From Phoenix dactylifera (lineage: Eukaryota > Streptophyta > Magnoliopsida > Arecales > Arecaceae), in the NCBI RefSeq assembly GCF_009389715.1, contig NC_052409.1, positions 2,706,001 to 2,770,000 on the forward strand: DNA of 64,000 nt. The letters run 5' to 3'. The notes below the pieces were generated by a model. It had not been told where the DNA came from and ran no database searches. It worked only from the letters and a program-made list of their open reading frames with translations. This document shows, in pieces, positions 48,700 through 60,108 of the stretch. A program made the translations under genes and the position numbers. Every line of letters begins with the position of its first letter. Position 1 is the stretch's first letter.

Positions 48700-49150
48700 C
48701 ACCTTTTTTTTTTCGGGAACAATAAGCCATATTAGTCACCAGAACTTTTACTAAGGAAGAAGATAAGTTTTATGTACATCCCGAATGACCGAAGACGGAA
48801 TATACAAGAGAAAGAAGAAAGGAAGAGGACCCAGCGAAAATTACAAATCTGTTGTCAAGAAAAAGATAAAAACAGTAGCACGCAAAGAAGTAAAAGGAGA
48901 AAAGAACAAAGGAGACTCAAGTAAGCCTGACAAAGTGGCTCAATTAGCACAAAAGATCATGGAATCATCTTGTGATTCCATCATAGTCTCCTTCCATAAG
49001 AACCGCACCAAAAGAATATATAGCAGAGTGGCAGGGTTTCATCTCATTCAGAGAGTCACACAAAGCCAAAACCAACAACAACAGAAAGAAGGCATCATCC
49101 TTGCTCATCTGAAGAGGAAACAACCGCTCTTCAAAGCTTCCTAATACGAT
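48700..49150 (-). mobile_element. Probable retroposed fragment with A-tail
   Basis: The T-run at about 48702-48712 would be the A-tail of a minus-strand insertion. The next 400 bases on that strand are T-rich with a decayed frame (MSKDDAFFLLLLVLALCDSL). This resembles the non-coding end of a LINE, but I cannot name the family and see no clear target duplication. A 119-codon plus-strand frame covers the same DNA; it is Lys/Arg-rich and is probably the complement of the T-rich tail. Confidence 0.35.
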
Positions 49151-50089
49151 CCCACAACTTGCCAAAACTGAGAAGGAACTTATGATCAAGGGCACATGTC
49201 ATAACATTTCCTAATTTATTTTTATAGAAGAAAATCCATAATGATCAGTATTTAAAAAATTCAGTGTAGGTTTAACATTGTCATCTCTCCCATCTCCCAC
49301 TGGTTGTAAAAGTAAAGGAACAAATAAGTCCTTTGCCTGCTAGCTGCATTGGCTTAAAGTCCCAAATGCCATCGAAGTATCTAACTACATTTTCTTCTCT
49401 CTTTCCTCCCCACTTTTTCACTTTACAGTGAATCACACTGCATGTAAAAACAAAGTTTGTATGCATCCAAATGATTTTTCTTTCTGATTGGTAATACTAA
49501 TTCTCAGAAAGGTGTCAATGGAAATGGCCAAAAGCAAAAGCTGAGGCACCAAAAAGCACAGAACTGCCAGCCAATCTCTTGTGCATCCACCTTATCCCTC
49601 AAGATATCTAAATCCTAATATGATAATAAAAAGAGGCTGTTGTTTTATGGCTTCATTATATAGCACTAGGAACGGGAGGAGTTAAAAGTGTGAGTCTTCT
49701 ACCCCATAACCGATTGGGGCACGAAGATAGAGTTAAGTTTGTAATTGGTTGCTTTGAAATAATATGAGAGAGGTATATGGGTATCACTCCAGCAAAGCGG
49801 ATTGGAAGTAGTCTTTTAGACTCTTGAAAGACATAATACAAGCTTGCATGCAATCATGTGAAATGCCAAATTAAAAACATAGCCTTGAGAGATATGAGGA
49901 GAGGAAGAATGATTAGCTAATATAGATGGCACAGAAAGCTCGTGAAAGGCCTCAAGCTTGCATGAGAATCTGAAAAAGAGAAAGCGGAAACTATCCCGAG
50001 GCCATACTTTGAACACTTTTTATAGGCATAGGAGACGAGAGGTGAGGTGGCTGGTCTCGGAAGAGGAAAGGAGGGGAAGGCAGAGAGAG
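49151..50089 (+). promoter_or_regulatory. Promoter of NAC copy 1
   Basis: A TATA-like word, TTTTATAG, lies near 50018-50025, about 70 bp before the ATG at 50090. The stretch from about 49920 is recognisably similar to the region before NAC copy 2, sharing CTCAAGCTTG, GAAAACT-like and ACTTTGAA words in the same order. The promoter was therefore duplicated with the gene. Upstream to 49151 I see nothing specific. Confidence 0.55.
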
Positions 50090-52243
50090 ATGGCTCCGGT
50101 GGGTCTGCCACCGGGCTTTAGGTTCCACCCGACCGATGAGGAACTTGTGAACTACTACCTTAAAAGGAAGATCCATGGTCTTTAGATCGAGCTCGATATA
50201 ATCCCGGAAGTAGACCTCTACAAATGTGAACCATGGGAATTGGCAGGTCAGAGTAATGAAAGGTTTATCAAACAGTATCAATGATCTTTGTTTCAACTGT
50301 TCTTAGCTGAAAGAGAAACTCTAAATTTTCTACATCTTAAGACCTTTCTCCTATTTCTCTTTCTTTCTTTTGGTTAAATGTGACTTTGAGCCTGATCAAT
50401 TCTGGCAGATAAATCATTCTTGCCAAGTGGGGATCCCGAGTGGTATTTTCTTGGACCTCGGGATCGAAAGTATCCTAATGGGTTCCGCACGAACCGTGCA
50501 ACCCGAGCAGGATACTGGAAGTCCACAGGGAAAGACCGTCGAGTCGTTCGTCAGAATCGTGCGATTGGTATGAAGAAGACACTGGTCTATTATAGAGGCC
50601 GAGCTCCACAAGGGATCAGGACAGATTGGGTGATGCACGAGTATCGTCTCGACGACAAGGAGTGTGAGGATACAATGGGAATTCAGGTGGTATATATCAT
50701 CATCGCCTTCCAAGTTATTGCACTATTAGAAGATGATGTTTTTTCCAGCAAAATTAGAGAACACAGTGCAGATGAAGACAAGATCCCACTTAGGATTAGC
50801 CTATGAAGACCTTCCCCCCTTGGATATATTAGGTTTACTGCAAAACCCTCTCATGACACAGCTTGGAGCAAATGATATAGGACACCTACAAATCTATGCC
50901 TATCTTGTACTATATTGCTCTCGACTAGTTAGTTTATTGCTCTTAAGCTTCTAGGGTAATGGCAAAGGGTACATCACACGTGGGTTATGCATGGAGTGCA
51001 TGGAAAGTTACGGTCCGACTCTCCTTAGATCTTCCATCGTTTTCTATCCATTAAAAAATGCATTAAAATATTCCTTTCTTCCACTGGTCCTGGGCCTCTT
51101 TCCTAGATATGTGTTGTTCCAGTATTCTAATAAGACAAATGTATAATTCCACCAAAAGAAGACAAGTGTCTCATTCAATCATTACAAATGCTTTGTTATT
51201 AGACCCATTTTATTACAAGACCAGGCATAATCTATACAGAGGTTCCCCTTTTTGGTCATATAAACGTATAGAGCCATGTTGATGCTGCATTAAAGCAAAG
51301 ATATCCTTTCATGGAGCGGAATGGTGTCGGTGGCTCTTTGCTTTATTTCCAAAATGATCATAGCCTGCAAGATTCTCCCTTACAGACTCCATCAAATAAT
51401 CACTCTAACCCCCATTAATTTCGGTGTAGGTTCGAGAAATACAAAATTTGGATGGTTTCATGTACTGTACACTAACTTTGTATCAACTTTAGGGAAGTTT
51501 CTAATCTCTATTCCATTGAAAGATTAGTCGTCGTGCTTCCTAATATCCAAGAATCATGACTAAAATTATCATCTGAAATAAGGCCTATTTCTTTCCATGA
51601 GGCAATTAAGATGGTGGTGCTTTTATTGTTAAAGAGTCCTAGTTTTTTATGATGTCAACCCCAGATATTGAACATAAAGTTCAACCGAAGCCATAAGCCT
51701 TTGATGCTTCAGCTACCTACCTATATTGAGAGACCACAATTTCTAGCCATCCAATCTTGATTCGTTTGCCACGGCTGAAACTCCTATCAGTTCTCCAAAA
51801 GGACCTGTCCGGAATTGCAAATATCCATAACATGCAACGCAACATTAGTTGATGTAAACAATACCACATTAGTTACAGTCATGTTACTTTGTACATAGGC
51901 ATCGATGTGCACTAATTGTCATCAGTGTTGATATATTTTTCTTTTTTCCTTTCTCAGGGCTCATATGCACTGTGTCGAGCGAGTTTTCAAGAGAAATGTG
52001 GTGTGTGCAGAAATAGAATTGCAAGGACAGTATAGCTTGATGTTTATGGAGGGAACCCAAGGAATGATCACCAGCGAATCGGAGACTATGTCACCAGACA
52101 TGCCCGTGGGATCATCATCATGCTTAGACGAGGATGACAAAGATGATGCATGGATGCAATTTATCTCTGATGATGCATGGATCTCTAATGTATCAAGCAA
52201 TGAGGTTATCAAGGATCCCTCATGCATGGATTTTGCTAATTGA
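50090..52243 (+). pseudogene. NAC transcription factor copy 1 (nonsense and frameshift)
   Basis: The exon structure is that of a NAC gene: 50090-50246 (157 nt), 50409-50686 (278 nt) and 51958-52243, all with GT-AG introns. Exon 1 starts [20 protein letters not shown] (subdomain A). It hits TAG at 50183-50185, codon 32, where copy 2 has AAG (Lys) and the same frame continues past it (IELDIIPEVDLYKCEPWEL). Exon 2 is open and typical ([61 protein letters not shown]). In exon 3 the tandem CGAGCGAG near 51977-51984 is a 4-bp insertion relative to copy 2 and shifts the frame. The acidic tail then reads on in another frame (SSSCLDEDDKDDAWMQFI). Two independent lesions make a full-length DNA-binding protein impossible. 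The clade, near ANAC045/086 or a sister group, is uncertain. Confidence 0.88.
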
Positions 52244-52414
52244 GAGGTTTTTGTTCTTCTGTTATATATTTTTTCTCAAGTTGATATTGGGTGGCAAATA
52301 ACATGTTTCAGTATAAATTTGTTGAAATAAGGGAAGTTGTTTATTATGTTAAGCATACTTCCATTGTTGTAGCTTGCATGAGTCAATAGAACTTGTTTGG
52401 TCCTGTTTGAGGGC

Positions 52415-52853
52415 TGTGAGGACCCGTGCGAGCGTGTGTTTAGTCCCACATCGGTTGTTCACTGGGTAGATCTTGGGTACTTATACAGTATCAAGGAACC
52501 CAAATAATACCTTCCAGCTAGCCATTTTGGATGAGGTCCTGGGTTGTTACAAATGGTATCAGAGTGGATCCGGCCTATAACCTATGTGGACTAGAGGACA
52601 CTGCAGCACGGATCCATTGGGGCTGACCACGGGCCAATCGTGGTGTTTGTGATTAGATTTGAATAGATTTGAACCCTTAGCCTGATGAGAACGTCAGGGC
52701 TTGAACGGATAAAGTATGCGAGGACCCGTGCGAGTGTGTGTTTAGTCCCACATCGGTTATTCGCTGGGTGGATCTTGGGTACTTATACAGGATCAAGGAA
52801 CCCAAATAATAACTTTCGGCTAGCCATGTTGGGTGAGATCCTGGGTCGTTACA
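52415..52853 (+). mobile_element. Complete miniature LTR element, family 1 (TRIM-like)
   Basis: Two 137-bp LTRs, 52415-52551 and 52717-52853, start TGTGAGGACC/TGCGAGGACC and end TTGTTACA/TCGTTACA. They bracket only 165 bp. Directly after the 5' LTR comes AATGGTATCAGAGTGG, an initiator-Met tRNA primer-binding site. The flanks AGGGC (52410-52414) and AGGGC (52854-52858) are an exact 5-bp target duplication. With no coding capacity it depends on enzymes supplied in trans. The size and layout are those of terminal-repeat retrotransposons in miniature. Confidence 0.92.
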
Positions 52854-52858
52854 AGGGC

Positions 52859-54755
52859 ACTCGGATGTATCTTGTTTTGGGAAATAATAACGGTAATACA
52901 GTGTAATAAATAAATTAAATCGGCTTTATTTTTCACTTTTCATTTCTTCCTTCTTGTGGTGTACAAATAAGTTATAATCATTACATTTTGTGCTGCATGT
53001 TAGTTGCCAATCATATTCATGTGTTCTACTACTAAAACTCATAAGTGCATCTATGAGACTCCTCCTTGGAGTAAAGTCAGTGGCCAGACTACCATAGCTA
53101 CTTCCATTTTGGATAGATATATTGCTTAATTTTGCTTGAAGGCAGAGGAATGAGAGAAGCTTGCTGCCAAAAATCGTAAGTGTATTACCAAATAGCTTAA
53201 ACAATTAAAATTATTAATCAATTTGAGGGATCATAGCCATCCCTAGCAATTCACATACATCGCACAGGCCAACTCCAGTAGTTATTATTTTATGATCGAA
53301 CAGATAAATAAGATAATCACAGTCAGTGTGGAAATTAATCCATATCAAATAAAGCAGGTCCAAATAGTTATTGTAATAAAGATAAGGATGGCAAAATTTA
53401 CTATCAGCAATGAAATATAATATTCTTCTTATATTACACCAGAGAAAAAATTTAGGAGTTTGATAGGATCATGCCACAGTTCTAGCTCAGGAATTTTAGC
53501 ATAACTACTTCAGAGTTCAGGATTTTAAATATTTGGTAACTAACATTGACGTAATTTTCTCTTACAAAATAATATTGAATTGAGTTGATAATAATTTAAT
53601 AAAAAATCATTAGATTTGATATAAGTGAAGAAGGTTTGCTAGAAAGGTGGAGAGCATAGCAGGAAACAGAAGTTCTGAAAGTCATCTAAATGCACTTTGC
53701 ATTTAAACATTTCAATATTAAATTGATGTCTTGCAGCTTCTATGTTGGTAGCATCAAGTTTCATCCCAAGATAATTAAGCTAAAAATTCTCATAAATGGA
53801 TTCAAGATTTTAGATAAGGTGAAAGAAAAAAGCATCGAGATGTTGAAGTCTTAGAAATGGATTCAAGATTCTGAAGAAGGAAAGCGACCCATGAAATATA
53901 AATAAAATAAGCATATAGATAGAGAATTATATGATTGTGATGATTAGTTAGAATTAACATAACAGAAATTTGACAATACTTGCTTTATCATCATAATTAA
54001 TGGCACTTGATCATTAATTCCTTTTAACACAGTTTTAGCTTTTTAAGTCAAAAGAAGCGCTTTGGTCTGCCAATGACACAAGCCTGACAAACACCCCATA
54101 TGCAATAGTGGCCTTTTCTTTTCTTCTCCTTTCCTTTTTCATTTTATAATGCAAATCCCAAGACACGTAAAGACCAGGCTTAGTTTCGTTTAGATGATTT
54201 TTCTTCTTATTCGATAATAATTTTTACACAAAAAAGCCACGGATAGAATAGAAATGGCCTTAAATAAAAAAATTCAAAAGAAAAGATGAGACAGCAAATC
54301 CTTTGGTTTTCCCCTTCACCCTCACGACTTCTAAAGTCGACAAAACATCATGACCCAAAACGATAAAAAGTTCCTGTTATCGAACAGATGACAGCAGGCG
54401 TCCAAAGTGAGCTATAATGCAAGCCTCTGCTCAATGATCAAATGTAAGATCCAGTTATGACTCAAGGATTCCGCACCTTAAACACTGAAAATTGTGTGTG
54501 AGACTCATGCACTATGTAGTACAAATTGCTGGTTTACAACCATGTTCGTTGTCAGGTTACCAATAAAATAGTGGGAAGGTTTCCTTCCTTCAAAACACAA
54601 CCATGTGCAATGTCAAACCAAAAGTGGTCAGATAGAGCTGAGGAGGAAAAAGGTTGGTGTGATGATAGATAGTATACAGTTTGTAGAGAGACTCAAGCTT
54701 GTAGAGAATCCAAAAAAGAGAGTGAAAACTACTTGGAGGGCAGACTTTGAATCCT
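52859..54755. other. Spacer between the tandem NAC copies
   Basis: This is AT-rich DNA with no recognisable gene or delimitable element. From about 54650 similarity to the copy 1 promoter begins. Confidence 0.45.
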
Positions 54756-54843
54756 TTTATAAGGGGACTAAAGGCAAAGGAGAAGGTGGTTGAGGTGGTC
54801 TTTGGAGTGGAAAGAAAGGAGAACAAAGAGGAGAGGGAGGCAG
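54756..54843 (+). promoter_or_regulatory. TATA box and leader of NAC copy 2
   Basis: TTTATAAG at about 54756-54763 lies some 85 bp before the ATG. It occupies the position corresponding to the copy 1 TATA word, and both follow an ACTTTGAA motif. A purine-rich leader (GAGGAGAGGGAGG) precedes the start codon in both copies. Confidence 0.6.
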
Positions 54844-57497
54844 ATGGCTCCGGTCGGTCTGCCGCCTGGCTTTAGGTTCCACCCGACCGACGAGGAGCTG
54901 GTTAATTACTACTCAAGAGGAAGATTCATGGACTCAAGATTGAGCTTGACATAATCCCAGAAGTGGAGCTGTACAAGTGCGAACCATGGGAATTAGCAGG
55001 TTTGAGAACAAATATTTTATCAAACAATATCCATGATCTTTGTGTTGACTGTTTTAACAGTAAACTTTGTTCGTCTTAACACCATCATCTTAGTCTCTCC
55101 TTTCTTTTTTTCTTCATTTTCTTATTTTTTCGGTCTGGGAATGTGAACTTGGGTTATGTAAATTTTGCAGAGAAATCATTCTTGCCTAGTAGGGATCCGG
55201 AGTGGTATTTTTTTGGGCCACGAGATCGGAAGTATCCAAATGGGTTTCGCACCAATCGCGCGACACGAGCAGGGTACTGGAAGTCGACAGGGAAAGACCG
55301 GAGAGTTTGCCATCAGAATCGAGCTATCGGTATGAAGAAGACATTGGTATACTATAAGGGACGAGCTCCACAGGGTATCAGGACAGACTGGGTGATGCAC
55401 GAGTACCGTCTTGATGACAAGGAATGTGAGGATACCATGGGAATTCAGGTGGTACCTTCCTCATCATCTTAAACTATCATTATTATAACCACCGAAGGAC
55501 ACAATGTAGACCAAGGCTTTTTATATGAGGTTAAACTATCATGACCTCACTCTTGGGTTGCATTTCTTCGAACAATGTATAGGTCTTCTGTGTCTAATGG
55601 CCGCCCAGTGCTTGCTTGCTTTTCTTTTTCCTTCCAAGGAATAATTTATTGAGATCACTCTTATCAAGATTCTTTTGTCCATCACCATAGATTTTAAAAT
55701 ATGAAAATTTAAATTGTTGAATTTAAAGAGTTGTCCATTAACTTTACGGATGATAATGCCATAAACTTTTTTGCTCCTGCTTTTCATGGCATTGGTGCTG
55801 CACCTGCTTGTTTCTCTGTTGCTTATCTTTAGCAGGCATCTAAATTGGGTCTCTCTCTCTGTCTCTCTCTCTCTCTCTCTCCTCTCGCAGTCTCTCCCCC
55901 CATGTTTGGACATCACCTGAGCACTTGGCATGACTTAATTGGAAAACTTAAACTTGACAGTGGTGTTTGGTGTCCGAGAATGTCCCCTTTGTTTTCCATT
56001 TTTCAGATGAAAGATCAAAACTATGTTATTATATTCAGCCTATAACTAATTCCTAGAAATGACCCAATTAAATACTTGGTACAGATCTTAGGCCTTCTGC
56101 TAAAGCCTGTATCTTTCTCAAATGGTTTCAGTCTAAAGCTCTCATATGATAATATATACATGGAGAATCCCAATCTATTTCGCATCTGCATTGCCGTTAG
56201 ATAGGAGTTTTGTGTTTTTTAGAGCTTCAAGGATATTGGACAAGAAGAGATCCTACGTGGGTTATGCATGGAGTGCATGGAAAGTTAGGGTTCCCCTTCC
56301 TTCCCTTGCTTTTGATCCAATATAATATTCCTTCCTTCGTCTGGTCCCTGGTCCTTGCCAGTATTCCAATGAGACAAATGTTTAGGTTGCTTACAATATT
56401 CTAACGTAAGACAAAAATATCATTCTCTACTCCATGCTAAGACTCCAATGTGGTTCAATCTGTCACTATATATATCTCTAGGTATGCTCACTTTATTTCT
56501 AATCAGACATAATCCACATAGGGGTGCATGCTGATGGTGCATTAAAGCAAAGGTATCCCTCAAGGTGCCCATGCAATGTTGTCGGTGGCTTTTCGCTTTA
56601 TTCCCTATAACTGCCCAGCATCCACCCAGATTCTCTCTTTTTTCACACTAACAAATGGAACATAAAACTTCTTCTTCCCAACCCCACATTAAGGTATCAA
56701 CAATATCTAATTCTTGTATCTCATGAATCGTGAATTCACTCCATGGATGTCCTTAATAGGCACTAATATCGGCACTTCATAAATGACTGATGTGTTCTCT
56801 ATATGAAAGGATCCACCTTTTTTTACTTTTTCTTTCAAATTAGAAGAGGTAAGCTAATTGGTTTGGTATATCTCTCATGAGTGAATAAATTGAAATTAAT
56901 TAGTGATAATAATAACTAAAAAACACATACTTAAGTGGTTGGCTAGGCCAAAATAGGAGAAAAAACTATGTTAACGTGGCTTACAACTGTAACCCTTCAA
57001 TGCAGCTCCCTACAAGATTTACTAACAATTTCCATCCACTCTTTATTGTCATACCCATGCTTAAAACTATCACTGTTATAGATAACAAATTATCTTTTAC
57101 GAGTATCATATGCATATCACATAGAACATTAGTATGCATGTCTCAATGGTTTTTTTGCCCTTCTTTTCTTTTCTTTTCTTTCTTTTCTTCTTTTTTTCTT
57201 CTTCTCCTTTCTCAGGACTCATATGCATTGTGTCGAGTGTTCAAGAAAAATGTGGTTTGCACAGAAGTGGAAGAGCAGGGGCAATGTAGCTTGGCATTGG
57301 TGGAGGGATCCCAAGGAGCACTTGCTGAGTGTGAGACTATGTCACCTGATGTGCCTGTGGGATCATCATCCTGCATAGATGAGGAAGACAAGGATGATGC
57401 TTGGATGCAGTTCATTGCTGATGATGCATGGTGCTTTAATGTGTCAAGCAATGAGGGTGGTCAAGACCCATCATGTGTGGCTATTGCTAATTTATAG
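54844..57497 (+). pseudogene. NAC transcription factor copy 2 (one-base deletion in exon 1)
   Basis: The exons match copy 1: 54844-54999 (156 nt), 55171-55448 (278 nt) and 57216-57497 (282 nt). Exon 1 begins [20 protein letters not shown]. After NYY (about 54912) the sequence TACTACTCAAGAGG lacks one C compared with the TACTACCTTAAAAGG of copy 1. Exon 1 is thus 156 instead of 157 nt, and the frame runs to a TAA near 54952. Exons 2 and 3 are undamaged: [32 protein letters not shown] and [12 protein letters not shown], then SYALCRVFKKNVVC and an acidic activation-type tail (SSSCIDEEDKDDAWMQFI). With only one lesion, a sequencing error or very recent loss is possible; otherwise this is a pseudogene. 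The intron of 1.77 kb before exon 3 holds a CT repeat at 55849-55885. Confidence 0.82.
55849..55885. repeat. (CT)n microsatellite in NAC copy 2 intron 2
   Basis: A run of TCTCTCTC with two single-base interruptions. It is not seen in the corresponding intron of copy 1. Confidence 0.85.
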
Positions 57498-58055
57498 GCT
57501 CCTTTTGTCCCTTTGTTTTGGCATGGTATTAGTGGTAATAACATGCTTGGAGTATAATTTTCAATGCAATAATGCAAGTATTCATATTAAATACATTTCC
57601 TTAGGAGGAGCTTGCTTGGGTCTTCAAAACTTGGGGTTTGGCCATGTCTGGGCCTATGTGGTTGTATTTTGTGGAAATACGGGTGTAACTAATATAAAAA
57701 CTTCTTTTACTTTAGTCTTCCTTTTTTAATCTATTTCTTATGATTTACAAAATAAGTTGAAATCATGTTTGCATTTTGTTTTTCTTTTCTTTTTTTTACT
57801 ATAAAACAAAATTCTGCGATTCTGAAATGATGTTGGTAATTTCAAAATTAGCCTCCTCCAGTTTTCTTCTATATGATTGAGAAATCAAAATAGATGAATT
57901 CACCATTTCATCACCGAGAATAATAGAATAAAAAGTTTTTATTTATTGATATTTTAATTGAATTTTCCCTTTACATTTGCCTAAATCGTGTGTTCGATCG
58001 GGTAATACATTTTATCATGATTGTATATATTTGTTTAGTAATATTGATACCCTTC

Positions 58056-58057
<2 letters not shown>

Positions 58058-58093
<36 letters not shown>
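58058..58093. repeat. (TA)n microsatellite
   Basis: About 18 TA units. The minus-strand Ile-Tyr frame across it is an artefact. Confidence 0.9.
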
Positions 58094-58095
<2 letters not shown>

Positions 58096-58232
58096 GAACA
58101 GCTAAATGGCTGACGAAAATTCCCAAATTCCCAACTCTCTTTTTTGATTGAGAAAATTCCCAAACTCTTTATTTTTGTGCACCAACATATTGTTCGTGGT
58201 ACAGTAATGCTCCTTTCAGTCACCTCTGTTAA

Positions 58233-58669
58233 TATGAAGCCTTGTGTGGGTATGTGTTTAGTCTCATATTAGTTATTTACTGGATAGATCTTGGATACTT
58301 ATATATGATCAATGAATCCAAATAATACCTTCCGGCTAGTCATTTGGACAGGTCCTGGATTGTTACAAATGATATCAGAGCAGACCTGACCCATAATCTA
58401 TGTAAACTAGGGGATACTGCAGCACGGATCTATTGGGGCTGACCACGGGCTGATCATGGTGTTTGTGATTAGATTGGAATGGATTTGAGCCCTTAGCCTG
58501 ACGAGGACGTCAGGGCTTGAACGGAGGGAATATGTGAGGACATGTGCGGGCATGTGTTTAGTCCACATCGGTTATTTGCTTGGTAGACCTTGGGTACTTA
58601 TACAGGATCAAAAAAATCCAAATAATACCTTCCGGCTAGTCATTTTGGGTGAGGTCCTGAGTTGTTACA
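58233..58669 (+). mobile_element. Older copy of miniature LTR element, family 1
   Basis: It has the same architecture as 52415-52853. The 5' LTR, 58233-58368, has a degenerate start (TATGAAGCC) and ends TTGTTACA. A primer site AATGATATCAGAG follows, then an internal region with the shared ACCACGGGCTGATCATGG-type sequence and a purine run GGAGGGAA just before the 3' LTR at 58533-58669. The flanking pentamers (GTTAA, ATTGA) agree at only three of five positions. The LTRs differ more from each other than in the 52-kb copy, so this insertion is probably older. Confidence 0.87.
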
Positions 58670-59854
58670 ATTGAATTATATACCGCACCTTGAACTCACG
58701 ACCTCTTACAAAGAGTACGAAACGAGGTACCAAATGCTGAGTTAATTAAATTACTGATATTCGTACCAAATCACATATCCACCTAGATATTTTTGTGATC
58801 GGGCTTCCAAACTCAAGCTGATTTCTGCTTTACCACCTTGAGTTTGAGGGTAGATGTTAAGTATATTTACCGACTACTGTTCCAGTCCAAATATGATTGG
58901 CATTTCCTTATTACTTTTTAACACACTTTTCTTACTAGCCACATTATTTAGCTATGTATTAATGTACATATTACTATAACTTGAATATAAGATATAAAGA
59001 ATAAATATATACCTTTCACATATTCTCTCTCTTCCTATATTTTAACACAACCAGCTTAAGTTGTCAATCGTGCTAAGTTTAGTGGTGTACAGTAAATTGT
59101 TATATAGCAAAGTATGTTCACCTCATGTATAGCTCCAGTTAATGAAAAATAAAAACCTCTGGATAATAATTTTAATTTGCTTGCTTTAAAAACTGAACTG
59201 ACCTTGATGCGCAGAAATGCTCACTGTATTCAAATGTTGTAATCACCTCTCTAAGTCACATCAAAATTTTGAAAAATAATAATAATAAAAATGATACATT
59301 TGTATGACTCATAAGCTAACTAATTAGCAATATCTAAGTCTCCAAGCACATATTCACAATGACTTTCATACATTGTATTTATTTCTGTGGAGGTCCTTCT
59401 ACTCATCTCTCTAAAATCATGACTAGCAGGAGCTAAATCTGGCAACAGAAGAAGTATAATTGATTACAACAGACAGCCATATAACAAAATATCGAAGAAC
59501 CAAACTTTGCCATGGGATATGAGGTCTTGCTGGAATTTGCAAGCCAACATTTTATTTTTGAGAAAAGTCCATATAACCTATGTAAATGTGCAAATTTAAC
59601 CAGTATTCTTCAGTATCTTACATTACATAGAAACGAATAGAAGAAAGAGATGGTTCCTTGATGTCAAGGGCAAGACAATTAACTAATCCCTGATTCATAG
59701 GACCAGAAAAATAGTGAGGGTAGACAATTCCATTCAAAAATATGTCGGAAATGTCTGTCCCTCTTTCCATTAGGAAGCCAAATGATGAAACCGGCATCTA
59801 GATATTCGCAAATTATTACATATCCAATGGGACATCATCCATTTCTTTCCTTCT

Positions 59855-60108
59855 TCATGCATTGCTAACTTGAAGAGACCTTCCCTTAAAATGGCTCATG
59901 CTTATAATGGCATTCACTGCTTCATCACCTAAGCAAGATCTTCTGCATATCTTCATAGTGATCTTAAGTCCCTGGAGCTTGTCCCTGTATATTGCCTCGA
60001 ACTTTACAAAAACTGATCAAACTCTACCTCTATCTTTCATCAAAAACCCAAATTCCCTAACTATACTGTCTGGTTGTATTATTGGATTCCAAGGGATGCT
60101 AACCTTCT
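59855..60108 (-). pseudogene. Out-of-frame C-terminal remnant of the minus-strand NAC gene
   Basis: Beyond the TAG at 60109-60111 another minus-strand frame reads like protein: [16 protein letters not shown] and IVREFGFLMKDRGRV, to a TGA near 60018. It then resumes with KFEAIYRDKLQGLKITMK and GDEAVNAIISMS to a TGA at about 59855. That frame overlaps the end of the annotated exon near 60125-60138, which suggests that a small frameshift there removed an original longer tail. This is inference, because I cannot compare homologues directly. Confidence 0.45.

Larger units (their letters stand above)
57498..59854. other. Spacer between NAC copy 2 and the minus-strand NAC gene
   Basis: It contains a TA microsatellite at about 58058-58093 and a second miniature LTR element at 58233-58669, both listed separately. 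The remainder is AT-rich with no gene recognised. Confidence 0.5.

Noticed and set aside
48785-49144. 119-codon Lys/Arg-rich plus-strand frame
   Set aside because: It is the complement of a T-rich, A-tailed retroposon-like fragment, and no known basic protein matches.
52415-52853. Cassandra-type element carrying 5S rRNA sequence
   Set aside because: The LTR end has a GGATGAGGTCCTGGG word vaguely like the end of 5S rRNA, but no A box or other 5S promoter part is visible and the LTR is too short. I treat it as an ordinary TRIM-like element.
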